Below are positions 28,254-37,065 of a DNA stretch of 64,000 bases, one piece after another. Each line of letters opens with the position of its first letter. The first letter of the stretch is position 1. A model generated the notes under the pieces. It searched no databases, had not been told where the DNA came from, and saw only the letters and a list, made by a program, of their open reading frames with translations. The position numbers and the translations under genes were made by a program. Source of the stretch: Salicibibacter cibarius (GTDB lineage: Bacteria; Bacillota; Bacilli; Bacillales; Marinococcaceae); NCBI RefSeq assembly GCF_016495725.1, contig NZ_CP054705.1:2666001-2730000 (forward strand), written 5' to 3'.

Positions 28254-28762
28254 ATCGCTTCCTCCTGTCCTTGTTCCTTATCATTATTACCGTGCGGATT
28301 TCGAAGTGTTTTCAATTGTTCAATGAGGTTCTGAATAAGGCGTATAATTGTCAAAACCATCCCAGTCACCGGTGCGGCGTAAACCCACTCCATTGGTATT
28401 TGCAATGCTGCGGATTCTCTGGTGATTCTCACCACTATATCTAATCCGTAATAAGTGATAACGACAGCAAATATAAGGAAACATACATTTGCGGTCACAC
28501 CTATGATCACCTTTCCCTGTTTCTCAAACAACATGGAAAAAGCATCAACGCCCAAATGTCTATGTTTCTTAACACCATAACTTACACCGATATAAATCAT
28601 CCAAATAAACGCATATCGTGCAATTTCTTCTGACCAAGGCAGTGAAGCACCGAGTACGTACCTCATCACAACCTGAGAAAAAATCACAATAACCGTAAAA
28701 CAGCTGAGTATGATCAACAGATATTCTTCAAAATGTTCATCAAGCCACCTCAAAAGTTTCAT
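28250..28762 (-). CDS. dctQ: TRAP transporter small permease (DctQ)
   Basis: 170 residues with four hydrophobic helices (near 15-35, 48-65, 85-108, 128-148) and the DctQ landmark PWSEEIARYAFIWM near 42. It couples to DctM. It lies 41 bases downstream of dctP and overlaps dctM by four bases. Confidence 0.9.
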   Translation of the reverse strand: MKLLRWLDEHFEEYLLIILSCFTVIVIFSQVVMRYVLGASLPWSEEIARYAFIWMIYIGVSYGVKKHRHLGVDAFSMLFEKQGKVIIGVTANVCFLIFAVVITYYGLDIVVRITRESAALQIPMEWVYAAPVTGMVLTIIRLIQNLIEQLKTLRNPHGNNDKEQGQEEAI

Positions 28763-28803
28763 ATAAAATTTCCCCCCTATGGAACCAAAAACCGAATCTC
28801 CCT

Positions 28804-29805
28804 CTACTCGTTCGCTGCTTCGATTATTCGGTCTACCAATTCATCGCCATACGCCTGCCTGAAGGAATTATAAACAGGATCTATTTCGTCTTCGAACAGA
28901 GATGTGTCAGGCTCAACAATTTCCATTCCATCCTCTTCCAATTCCGCAAGCATTTTCTCCTCATTTTCTCTTTGTGTCTCCCTGTGGAACTGTGCAGCTT
29001 CTTCTGCACTGTTATTTAGAATCTCCTGTTCTTCCGTAGAGAGCGACTGCCAAAAATCTTCATTTATAGCTACCGGCAATGGCATGTATTGGTGTGATGT
29101 TAAGTTTAAATACTCTTGTACTTCCTGAAAATTACTCGTGTAAGCGTTTGCTATCGGGTTTTCCTGCGCATCCACAGTCCCCTGCTGCAATGCCGTGTAT
29201 AATTCTCCGAATGCCATAGGAGTGGGGTTCGCACCCATAGCATTGAACGTACTTAGCGATATTGGAAATTCCGGTGTTCTTATGACTAGTCCACTTAAAT
29301 CCTCAGGAGATTCAATGGGCCTATTAGATGTAACATGCCGAAATCCATTTTCAAAATAAGCAAGTATTCTCAAATCATCCTCCAGGAATAAGTCCGCCAT
29401 ATCTTGTCCAACTTCTCCATCTAAGACGTTCCATGCTTCTTCATAAGAGTCAAAAAGATACGGTAGTTCAAATACGCTTATTCGCTGATCATATTGGGTA
29501 AAGGCGGTGGCAGCAACCATTTGCAAATCATTTAACGTAACACTTTCAATCATTTCCGGTTCAGAGCCAAGCTGGGCATTTGGATACACCAAAACCTCCA
29601 TTTCCCCTTGCGATTTTTCTTCCACCAGTTCTTTAAATTCCATCATCGCTAAATGTCTGTCATTCGTTTCTGCTTGCTCGTGGCCAACCCTTATAGTGGT
29701 AACATCATTCGTTATTGCGACATTATCAGAAGCGACAAAGGCCGCTACAATGCTGCCAGCTAATGATAAAGTCAAAAGGATCATTAAATAACGTGTAAAC
29801 TTCAA
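28804..29805 (-). CDS. dctP: TRAP transporter substrate-binding protein (DctP)
   Basis: 333 residues. A signal peptide covers residues 1-23. The family block ending in the conserved substrate-carboxylate binding region is seen as LSGLVIRTPEFPIS near 145, with the conserved Arg, and GTVDAQENPIAN near 190. It captures an organic acid outside the cell and delivers it to DctQM. Neighbouring sugar-type enzymes suggest a sugar acid or small hydroxy acid. A candidate LacI-type operator lies 19 bases upstream of the start. Confidence 0.92.
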   Translation of the reverse strand: MKFTRYLMILLTLSLAGSIVAAFVASDNVAITNDVTTIRVGHEQAETNDRHLAMMEFKELVEEKSQGEMEVLVYPNAQLGSEPEMIESVTLNDLQMVAATAFTQYDQRISVFELPYLFDSYEEAWNVLDGEVGQDMADLFLEDDLRILAYFENGFRHVTSNRPIESPEDLSGLVIRTPEFPISLSTFNAMGANPTPMAFGELYTALQQGTVDAQENPIANAYTSNFQEVQEYLNLTSHQYMPLPVAINEDFWQSLSTEEQEILNNSAEEAAQFHRETQRENEEKMLAELEEDGMEIVEPDTSLFEDEIDPVYNSFRQAYGDELVDRIIEAANE

Positions 29806-29823
29806 TATACATCACCCCATCCA

Positions 29824-29837
29824 TGTTAACGTTTACA
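29824..29837. promoter_or_regulatory. Candidate LacI-family operator upstream of dctP
   Basis: TGTTAACGTTTACA is a near-palindrome centred on CG, the usual form of LacI/GalR-family operators. A regulator of that family is encoded at 32852-33850. A second, different palindrome (32651-32666) lies upstream of the transketolase genes. Confidence 0.5.
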
Positions 29838-29932
29838 TTCCCCGCAATCATCAGGGAGCATTTAGCAGAAGTTCAGTTTCTTCTTACTCGATACAAATAG
29901 GTAACTAAACTTCGAAATGCTTTCTGATAAAA

Positions 29933-30694
29933 TTAATCGATATGTGAGCCACCATTGATATCCAATTCTTCTCCGGTAATATAACCTGCTTCTTCTGATA
30001 CCAAAAATGCAATCGAATATGCAATATCCTCGACTTTCCCAACCCTGCCAAGCGGAATATCATTTTGTATGGCTTTTTTCTTTTCGTCCGTCAATAAGCC
30101 ACTCGTAATTTCTGTTCCACCCACGAGTCCAGGGGCGACACTATTACAGGTGATTTGATATTTAGCAGCTTCTCTTGCAACTGCTTTTGTGAAACCAGTA
30201 ACGCCAGCCTTTGCCGCCGAATAATGGGAACCGCCAAATATACCGCCGCCCCGTTTACCTGACACCGAACCTAAATTTACGATCCGACCGTAATTTTTTT
30301 CTTCCATATAGGGTAAAACAGCCTGAGTAAGAAAAAACACACCTTTCATATTTACATTGAATACGAGATCCCATTCATCCTCTGAAATCTCTGTCACGTT
30401 AGTTGGTCTTGATACCCCAGCATTATTTACAAGAATGTCTATCTTACCTAAATTTTCAGTGATTTCTTTAACACCCTGTTGGACACTTTTTTTATTTGTT
30501 ACATCCATTGTAATTGAATGTGCGATGCCTCCGAGATCTTCTATCTCTCTAATCCCCGTTTGCAAACCATCCTCATTGATGTCAGAAAGGATAACTTCAG
30601 CTCCTTTTTTACTCAGCTGCCTGGCAATTTCCCTGCCTATTCCGCCTTCAGAACCTGCACCGGTGATAAGAGCAACACGACTTTCAAAATTCAT
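29933..30694 (-). CDS. SDR family oxidoreductase
   Basis: 253 residues, classical short-chain dehydrogenase. The NAD(P)-binding site is GAGSEGGIGRE near 12-22, followed by NNAGVS near 90, catalytic S, Y and K in LGSVSG and YSAAK near 158-162, and a C-terminal substrate loop ending with ELDINGGSHID. It probably oxidises or reduces a hydroxyl of the imported substrate. It lies downstream of the transketolase pair and upstream of dctP, in one transcriptional direction. Confidence 0.9.
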   Translation of the reverse strand: MNFESRVALITGAGSEGGIGREIARQLSKKGAEVILSDINEDGLQTGIREIEDLGGIAHSITMDVTNKKSVQQGVKEITENLGKIDILVNNAGVSRPTNVTEISEDEWDLVFNVNMKGVFFLTQAVLPYMEEKNYGRIVNLGSVSGKRGGGIFGGSHYSAAKAGVTGFTKAVAREAAKYQITCNSVAPGLVGGTEITSGLLTDEKKKAIQNDIPLGRVGKVEDIAYSIAFLVSEEAGYITGEELDINGGSHID

Positions 30695-30792
30695 CCTTAA
30701 CCATCTCCCAGATCCATATCACATTTTTTATCTACAAGTTTTTTTAGTGAGAGGCAACTACTTCCCAATGTAGCTGCCTCCAGTTGTATAAA

Positions 30793-31785
30793 CTATTCAT
30801 TCAAAAATTCTTTTGAAACTTCCGAAATACCCTCGCCGTTTAACTTGTAATGCTGATACAAGTAATATGGCTTACCAATAAGTGCATACTCATCATGGAA
30901 ACCGTGGCGTTTGAATTTACAGTTGATCCCTGATTCCATTAATATTTCAGCTACTGCACTGCCCAAACCACCCTGGACATTATGCTCTTCCACTGTCAAA
31001 ATGGCGCCTGTTTCTTTTGCAGCATTATAAACGGCTTCATCATCCATGGGTTTAATCGTGTGCATGTCAATGACCCGAACAGATAGACCTTCTTCGGAAA
31101 GCTGGTCAGCAGCTTTTAAAGCTTCATTGACTTCAATTCCGCAAGCGATTATGGTTAAATTGGTCCCATCCCGCAGAATATTTGCTTGGCCTATTTTATT
31201 TTGTACTTCACTTGCTTCTTTTCGATAAACTGGTTCTTCACGTCCGCGACTAATCCTGAAGTAAATAGGACCCTCGTAGGTTTTGACGGATTCCTCGATC
31301 AATTCGGACAATGCCGCTCCGTCAGCAGGTGATATGACAGTCATGTTTGCCATCGCGCGTGTGATCGAGATATCCTCTGTCGCATGGTGGGAAGTACCAT
31401 AGAAACCCATTGCTATTCCGGTATGTGTCCCGATTAAACGAACATTAAGATTCGGATAAGCAATAGCTGTCCGGATATTCTCAGCAGCAAGAACGCCTAA
31501 AAAGGAAGCGTACGTAGCGATAAATGGAGTTTTCCCAGTGCTGGCTAAACCGGCTGCTGCAGTAACCATATTCTTTTCAGCAAGTCCGAAGTTGAAGAAA
31601 CGCTCCGGAAACTCCTTTCCGAAATCCCACAGTCTTGTTGGTTTTCCAAGATCGGCACACAGGGCGACGATTTCGGGATGCTCTTTTCCCAATTTCACTA
31701 ATGTTTCACCGGCAGTTAATTGCTTTGACATTTCCATCCCTTTATAGAGTTCCCATGTATCCTTATGGAAAGTTGTGGTACCCAT
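30793..31785 (-). CDS. Transketolase C-terminal subunit (split transketolase)
   Basis: 330 residues with the pyrimidine-binding and C-terminal domains of transketolase. RFFNFGLAEKNMVTAAAGLA near 63 holds the conserved Glu that activates ThDP, and SHHATEDISI is near 132. It starts two bases after the N-terminal subunit gene, with AGGAGG inside that gene's end. It forms one enzyme with the upstream subunit and moves two-carbon ketol units between sugars. Split transketolases are common in catabolic clusters for unusual sugars. A hairpin (about 30752-30781) follows it. Confidence 0.92.
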   Translation of the reverse strand: MGTTTFHKDTWELYKGMEMSKQLTAGETLVKLGKEHPEIVALCADLGKPTRLWDFGKEFPERFFNFGLAEKNMVTAAAGLASTGKTPFIATYASFLGVLAAENIRTAIAYPNLNVRLIGTHTGIAMGFYGTSHHATEDISITRAMANMTVISPADGAALSELIEESVKTYEGPIYFRISRGREEPVYRKEASEVQNKIGQANILRDGTNLTIIACGIEVNEALKAADQLSEEGLSVRVIDMHTIKPMDDEAVYNAAKETGAILTVEEHNVQGGLGSAVAEILMESGINCKFKRHGFHDEYALIGKPYYLYQHYKLNGEGISEVSKEFLNE

Positions 31786-31787
31786 GT

Positions 31788-32636
31788 TTAAAAGCCTCCT
31801 TTTATTTCTTCAATTGCTTTTTGCTTATCATCTTCACCAAGGTTAGCAACGTGCCATTCATATCCATGTTCCATAAACGAGACACCTTTTCCGGCTACCG
31901 TATCGCAAATAATTGCTGTTGGAACATCAGAGCCAGGGGAAGGCAAGTGATCAAATGTTTCAACGAGCGCTTCCACATCATGTCCGTCTACTTCTACTAC
32001 ATTCCACCCGAAGCTTTTCCATTTTTCTTTAATCGGGTTAATGTCCATTAACTCTCCTGTAACACCGTCTACCGTTACTTTATTATCATCGACAATCGCA
32101 ACCAAATTGCCTAATTTAAAATTCGCTGCACTCATTGCCGCTTCCCAAACTTGTCCTTCTTGAAGTTCTCCATCTCCCATTAAAATGTAGGATCTATAGT
32201 TTTCATTATCTACACGTGCACCGAGAGACATTCCAACTCCAACAGACAGACCGTGACCAATAGAACCGGAACTAAAGTCAATTCCATTTATTTTATTCAT
32301 GTCAGGATGATCCCCGAATGGGCTCCCCACCTGTGTATACGTATCCAGCTCTTCTTTAGGAAAAAAACCAACATCTGCTAAAACTGGGTAAGCACCTACT
32401 GCCGCATGCCCTTTCCCCATAACAAAACGGTCTCTGCTACGCCATTTTGGATTTTTAGGATCATAATTTAATACTTTATAGTATAAAGTCGCAAATATTT
32501 CAGAACTTGAGAAAGAAGAACCGTAATGGCCGCTTTTTGCCAAAGCAACTAAACGAATCGTTTCAAGACGGGACATTTTTGCCTTTTCTTTAATCAAATC
32601 TATTTTTTCCTTTGAGACAGAAACTGTGTTATCCAT
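31788..32636 (-). CDS. Transketolase N-terminal subunit (split transketolase)
   Basis: 282 residues. ThDP-binding motif GDGELQEGQVWEAAM with the metal-binding N in VDDNKVTVDG near 150-185. SKSGHYGSS and GKGHAAVGAY are the N-terminal substrate and phosphate-side motifs. It is the first gene of the minus-strand catabolic operon. The partner is the C-terminal subunit two bases downstream. Confidence 0.93.
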   Translation of the reverse strand: MDNTVSVSKEKIDLIKEKAKMSRLETIRLVALAKSGHYGSSFSSSEIFATLYYKVLNYDPKNPKWRSRDRFVMGKGHAAVGAYPVLADVGFFPKEELDTYTQVGSPFGDHPDMNKINGIDFSSGSIGHGLSVGVGMSLGARVDNENYRSYILMGDGELQEGQVWEAAMSAANFKLGNLVAIVDDNKVTVDGVTGELMDINPIKEKWKSFGWNVVEVDGHDVEALVETFDHLPSPGSDVPTAIICDTVAGKGVSFMEHGYEWHVANLGEDDKQKAIEEIKGGF

Positions 32637-32650
32637 GATAGCCCTCCTTA

Positions 32651-32666
32651 GGTTAATCGTTTAACC
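32651..32666. promoter_or_regulatory. Candidate LacI-family operator at the transketolase/lacI-type divergent promoter
   Basis: GGTTAATCGTTTAACC has six-base perfect arms around a central CG. It lies 15 bases upstream of the transketolase start, in the divergent region with the regulator gene. Nearby, TGTAAGCGTTTTTT (32687-32700) resembles a cre site with a mismatch. Confidence 0.55.
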
Positions 32667-32851
32667 TGTTTGATTACATAATAGTGTGTAAGCGTTTTTT
32701 TGTCAATCAAAAGTTTGAAATAAATTTATAGGAAATAACATAAATCTACAATAAAAGCCTTTAATTGCACTTATTGATTCATGATTGCGGGTAAGGTAAA
32801 ATAAATTAAAGAGATCTGATGGTAAAAGGTTTACCCCCCTTAGGAGGAACT

Positions 32852-33850
32852 ATGAAAGTTACAATGAAGGATATCGCTAGAGAAGCAAATGTCTCTACCG
32901 CAACTGTTTCACATGTAATCAACGGTACAAAACAAATATCTGAAGAAAAGCACAAAAAAATTACAGCGATCATTAATAAGTATAATTACCTTCCCAATTC
33001 CACGGCGAAGAACCTTCGAAAAAATAAAACCATGACTGCGGGTCTAGTTGTATCCAGTTTTCCGGATTCATTTATCACAGAGATGGTCTACGGTGTGGAA
33101 GAACGAGCCAGAGAAATGGGTTATCAAATACTATTGGTGAACACAAATGAAAATAAATATTATGAAGAAGAAACCATTAATCTATTGTACTCTAAAATGG
33201 TTGATGGAATTATTCTTTCTCCAACTTCCAGTGATATTGGTTATTTAAATAAATACACAAATGATAACTTTCCAGTTGTGCTCGCCAATCGATATGACCC
33301 TATTGCCGAAAATGTGCCAAGGGTAACTGGGGACAATTATCAAACCGGTTATGACGCAACGATGCATCTTCTTGATCATGGTCATGAAAACATTGGCGTT
33401 ATATACGCTGTACCAAATGTTTCAACGACCAGGGATCGATTGAATGGTTATAAAGATGCGTTATCAAAATATCATTTGCCCTTTCTTGAAGATAATTTGG
33501 AGCTCGGTTATGCAACCGTAAAGGGAGGGGAGAATGCTGCTAAATCCTTACTTGAAAGAACAGTAGGTATCACAGCAATATTTAGTCTTAACGACTTAAT
33601 GACAATCGGGATCATATCAAAACTAAAAGAGCTGTCGATAAAAATACCAGAGGATATTGCCGTTATTGGGTTTGGAGATTTTGCTTCAGCTAATATTATA
33701 AACCCGCCAGTAACAAATATTGTGCAGCCCTCAGAAACAATCGGAAAAACAGCATTTGATACACTACTAAGTAAAATAAACAACCCGGAATACATGAAAC
33801 ATATTGAATTACCACCTTCCATGATCTTAAGAAAATCATGCGGGTGTTAA
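32852..33850 (+). CDS. LacI family transcriptional regulator
   Basis: 332 residues. I use ATG 32852 because TTAGGAGG precedes it; the frame opens earlier at 32819. The N-terminal LacI helix-turn-helix reads MKDIAREANVSTATVSHVIN, followed by the hinge helix (STAKNLRKNKT). The periplasmic-binding-protein-like effector domain runs to the end, with TTRDRLNGYKDAL and the AVIGFGDFASA segment. It is divergent from the transketolase-SDR-TRAP operon and probably represses it until the sugar or acid binds. Confidence 0.93.
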   Translation: MKVTMKDIAREANVSTATVSHVINGTKQISEEKHKKITAIINKYNYLPNSTAKNLRKNKTMTAGLVVSSFPDSFITEMVYGVEERAREMGYQILLVNTNENKYYEEETINLLYSKMVDGIILSPTSSDIGYLNKYTNDNFPVVLANRYDPIAENVPRVTGDNYQTGYDATMHLLDHGHENIGVIYAVPNVSTTRDRLNGYKDALSKYHLPFLEDNLELGYATVKGGENAAKSLLERTVGITAIFSLNDLMTIGIISKLKELSIKIPEDIAVIGFGDFASANIINPPVTNIVQPSETIGKTAFDTLLSKINNPEYMKHIELPPSMILRKSCGC

Positions 33851-34077
33851 GTAAGAGCCAACAACCAGCGAGTGGTGATTGGAAGAGGATCATAGATATG
33901 CCGGTTGGCACATGATGGTGAGTCCTTTGGCATCGGACGGTAAAAATCTTGTCACTTATGGCACATTTCTTTGGCGGTATTCATTTCCCTTTATGTGGTA
34001 GTAGCGATACCTTCACTTTTTAAGCCATTAGCTTGGATAATTTTGGCTAATCAATGCCCATGAATTGAGGTGATTTA
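33851..34077. other. Spacer after the LacI gene
   Basis: No intact gene. The sequence leads into a small truncated ORF at 34078. Confidence 0.3.
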
Positions 34078-34164
34078 ATGAGTAAAACAGCAAAATCGAC
34101 AACTAAGCAAACAAAAATTCCTTGGCAATATAAGATAACCATAACAACAGGAGTTATTATTCTA
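34078..34164 (+). pseudogene. Truncated membrane-protein start cut by IS1595
   Basis: From ATG 34078 (GAGGTG RBS) the frame reads MSKTAKSTTKQTKIPWQYKI and a hydrophobic start ITTGVIIL, then runs into the IS1595 element. With the element and one target copy removed, the frame would end within four codons. The family cannot be told. Confidence 0.45.
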
Positions 34165-35168
34165 AATGATTATCCCACTAGCTCAGAATGAGTGATCGTA
34201 TCCGTTGAGGCACACAACGTCATTAAACGGCTGAACCATTCCCCTTTGAATTTTCGCCTGTTGAAACGATAGCAAAACTCGTCTAAGTAGGCTTGAAGGT
34301 GCTTAGCGTCAAGACCGTGAAAGGTTCCGCCCACAAATGCTTTGGCATTGGAAAACACGGTGTGCAGCCAATGTAAATGATCCGGTGTTTCTTTGACATC
34401 ATACACCTGATACTCATGATTGAGCACCAGCCAACGCCCGATATGAACGGTAAGCATCGCTGCTGATCGTGGACCCTTGCACGATCCATTTCTCTGCAAC
34501 TTTGACCAAGGTTTCCCCTTTGATATCAGGGGTCACTTCCATTTTTACATAGCGTGGATGGCCCTGGTTGGTCAACGACAACCCAACCAACACTTTGGTC
34601 TTTTCCGTGCCGCGACCGCGCTTTCCGCCTTCTGTGGGCGCACCAAAGTAAGCATCATCCAATTCAACAATACCGGCGAGGGGATATGCGGCATCGCGTT
34701 TTCTCATAGCCTGCCGGATTTTGTGAAGCATCAACCAAGCCGTTTTATAAGACACTTCAATGTCTCCCGAGAGCTTATGCGCGGAGATCCCTCTCTTATC
34801 ATGAGCAATCATGTAGATAGCGATGAACCACTTGGTAAGATCGGTGCGCGTTTTCTCCATCACGGTTCCAACGGTGACGGTTGATTGATAGCGGCATGCT
34901 TTACATTCGTAAAGGCGGTGTTTCCGTGTTTTTGTCTCAAAATAAGCGCCATGGCCGCATGTCTCACAGCAGAATCCATCCTTCCACTTCAGGTTGAATA
35001 GGTGATCGTGACAAGCTTTTTCTGTCGGAAACTGTTTTTGAAAAGAGACAAAGCTCATCTGTTGATAGTTAGCCATTTTGCGCACCCATTCGAACGATTG
35101 TTTGTGATTATATTATATCACACGTACGTTCGTAAGAGTAGTTATTCTGAGCAAAAGGGATACTCATT
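34165..35168 (-). mobile_element. IS1595-family insertion sequence
   Basis: Ends are inverted repeats sharing AATGA-TATCCC and GCTCAGAAT. The 8 bases outside (TTATTCTA at 34157-34164 and TTGTTCTA at 35169-35176) match in 7 of 8 positions, the target duplication length typical of IS1595. Confidence 0.82.
34170..35085 (-). pseudogene. IS1595-family (ISXO2-like) transposase, frameshifted
   Basis: The N-terminal part (35085 to about 34414) has a zinc ribbon (FCCETCGHG ... ECKACRY) and the first catalytic region (IVELDDAYFGA). The C-terminal part is in another frame (VLNHEYQVYDVKETPDHLHW, VGGTFHGL, YLDEFCYRFNRR). The shift is near 34445, between YRALA and VLNHEYQ. It looks like a single-base deletion. 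Confidence 0.85.
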
Positions 35169-35176
35169 TTGTTCTA

Positions 35177-35456
35177 TTTCCTTTATAAGGGCTTCATGAG
35201 AAAAGTCCATCACATCCTTTCATTTTCGCAGGACATGATGGTCGGGAACAATATCCTCCATATCGATCGATTGAAACAAACAAGTTTGAACATACTTTTG
35301 CTTTGGCGATTGCATGGGTCAACCATCCTTACGTTATCGGTATTACTTGTTATATTCGACAATAAATAGCAAATTCCTGTCTATCACAACTCGACTTTTT
35401 CACCGGACTTCTAGCATTATTTCATTAATATATTCGACTTCAATACACCGTGAATA
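35177..35456. other. Intergenic stretch with an IS1182-like scrap
   Basis: On the minus strand at about 35210-35315 a frame begins MQSPKQKYVQTCLFQSIDME and continues DIVPDHHVLRK. It resembles the N-terminus of IS1182-type transposases (VPEDHxLRK). It ends after about 35 codons. Otherwise AT-rich and empty. Confidence 0.35.
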
Positions 35457-35498
35457 TGCTATAATAAAAGTAACTAAACATGGCAAGGTGGCGTATTA

Positions 35499-36146
35499 AT
35501 GAAATCAAAGGTGCTGAAACGAATCCCACTCGAACGACTCATGGACCTCAAGATCGATTACGCGTTCAAACAGCTTTTTGGCAATGAAAAAAACAAAGAG
35601 ATTACCGTTGTATTTCTGAACGCCATTTTGCAAAAAACCGGTAGAAATCACATCATAGATATTTCGTTTGAAAACACGGAAGCAGGTGGAGAAGACCGTG
35701 ATGATAAGCGTTCGAGGCTAGACTTGTTAGTGACGACCGATGCCGGTGAAGTCATTAATGTTGAGATTCAATTCACAAATCGGCATGACATGATTAAACG
35801 TTCCATGTATTATTGGGCAGGCACCTACCGCCGGTCTTTTAAAAAAAGGATGGCCTATAAAGAATTGCATCCGGTCATCGCCATTAACATTCTGAATTTT
35901 GATATCTTTGATAGAACCGATCGATTTCATACCACCTACCACTTATATGAAGACGAAGAAAACTTCCGATTGACCAATGACATGGAATTTCATTTTATCG
36001 AAATGCCCAAACTAATTAACGATTGGAAAGCCAATAAACTCGACCCATGGAATGATGTGCTTGCCCGCTGGCTGCTAATGCTCGGCATTATTGATCGCAA
36101 AAACGATAAGGTTTATGCTGACAAAAAATTATGGAAGGCAGGCTAA
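35499..36146 (+). CDS. Rpn family recombination-promoting nuclease, nuclease half (copy B)
   Basis: 215 residues, over 90% identical to copy A (6670-7317), with the same D...VEIQ catalytic core (RLDLLVTT, VINVEIQ). It also shares the promoter (TGCTATAAT), the RBS and the palindromic insertion that ends the frame. Differences are scattered point changes such as RIIDI/HIIDI, so the copies have diverged since duplication but both keep the open frame. Conservation of the split form in both copies suggests the insertion predates the duplication. Confidence 0.85.
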   Translation: MKSKVLKRIPLERLMDLKIDYAFKQLFGNEKNKEITVVFLNAILQKTGRNHIIDISFENTEAGGEDRDDKRSRLDLLVTTDAGEVINVEIQFTNRHDMIKRSMYYWAGTYRRSFKKRMAYKELHPVIAINILNFDIFDRTDRFHTTYHLYEDEENFRLTNDMEFHFIEMPKLINDWKANKLDPWNDVLARWLLMLGIIDRKNDKVYADKKLWKAG

Positions 36147-36532
36147 AACCGCCACGTCCTGTGGCAACGCCTGCAGAACCCACCTCCTGTGGGCCCGAGG
36201 TGATAGCCATGAAAGACGAAACTCTATACGATGCTTTCAACCACTGGGAAGAACTCAGCTCGACAAAGGAACAGCGTGTAGCCTACGAAGAGCGATCAAA
36301 AGAACTTATGGATCAAGAAGCCGCGGAACGAGAATACGAACTTCGAGTGCAAGAAGCTGAGGAAAGAGGAGAAGAAAGAGGGAAAGCCAAGGGGGAAGAA
36401 CAAGGCAAAATAAAGGCAAATGAAGCGACTGCCCGGAGGTTATTAACAATGGGTATGGACGTTGAGACAGTAGCCAAAGGCTCGGGTCTTGACGTGAATA
36501 GAGTCATTGAAATCCAGCGGGAGATGCAATAA
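36131..36532 (+). CDS. Rpn C-terminal tail half (copy B)
   Basis: 133 codons from ATG 36131, overlapping the end of the nuclease half by 16 bases, or 107 from ATG 36209 with GAGGTG upstream. The protein begins through the palindromic insertion, then continues as in copy A (ETLYDAFNHWEELSS). The coiled coil is glycine/glutamate-rich (EERGEERGKAKGEEQGKIKA) instead of the REQELKL heptads of copy A. It ends with the same terminal helix-turn-helix-like unit. The ATG at 36131 arises from TTATGG where copy A has TTAAGG. Confidence 0.65.
   Translation: MEGRLKPPRPVATPAEPTSCGPEVIAMKDETLYDAFNHWEELSSTKEQRVAYEERSKELMDQEAAEREYELRVQEAEERGEERGKAKGEEQGKIKANEATARRLLTMGMDVETVAKGSGLDVNRVIEIQREMQ
36136..36199. 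repeat. Palindromic mini-insertion inside Rpn copy B
   Basis: Identical hairpins to copy A: ccacgtcctgtgg (36152-36164) and cccacctcctgtggg (36179-36193). Same insertion codon as in copy A. Confidence 0.6.
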
Positions 36533-36537
36533 CAGCT

Positions 36538-36575
36538 GAGAAAGGACGCCAGGATTTTCTTGGGGTCCTTTCCAT
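36538..36575 (+). terminator. Terminator after Rpn copy B
   Basis: AAAGGACGCC...GGGGTCCTTT hairpin in the same place as in copy A. Confidence 0.7.
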
Positions 36576-36599
36576 ATGATATGATGCAGTCGAAGATCC

Positions 36600-36780
36600 G
36601 TGCATGATCATCTCAACATCCGCTCAACAACCTCAATCACCCCTCCAACTCCTCCCCTTCCCCGACGGCAAACACAAACACACCCAAACAACTCGTCCGA
36701 CACACTCCACCCCTCATCATCCGGGTTGCTCCCCCCAAACAACGGCCGTAGGTGCATTTGATTCATTTTAGTATATTAAG
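36600..36780 (-). pseudogene. epsN-like remnant (C-terminal end)
   Basis: Degenerate match to the last 60 codons of epsN-like copies (C-terminal helix, GLCLPSG region, HPL/QPLF region), at the same distance behind Rpn as at 7865. Confidence 0.6.
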
Positions 36781-36879
36781 CCCCTCGCTTACCTATTTTA
36801 TTGCAACACATTACCTACCTTGATTTTTACTATTCTCCATAAAGGATTGCGGATTATTACTTTTTTAATTCTTAAGAAC

Positions 36880-37045
36880 CAAATATATTCCAATAATTAT
36901 CTGTATTTATAGGTCGTTTAGTGGTATATTTATAATGCTATGGGGAATGAGGGGGGCGGCGTTATTCCGAGAAGGAATTTCCGCGAGCAATAATCAATCG
37001 GTCCGCCAAATCGAGTACATCTCAAAGCAGTACACACCGTTAGTA
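36880..37045 (+). pseudogene. Sigma-70-like gene, copy b (promoter and first 20 codons)
   Basis: The segment resembles the promoter and start of sigma-like copy c (39240-39400), including a TTTAGT...TATAATGCTATGG promoter-like part. The coding piece reads SNNQSVRQIEYISKQYTPLV and then changes to unrelated sequence KEEIFMI with a stop. The break is just before the two-gene unit at 37066. Confidence 0.55.
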
Positions 37046-37065
37046 AAAGAGGAGATATTTATGAT

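Noticed and set aside
27706-28326. 206-aa plus-strand ORF
   Set aside because: Antisense of dctM; the minus frame has family motifs, an RBS and operon context.
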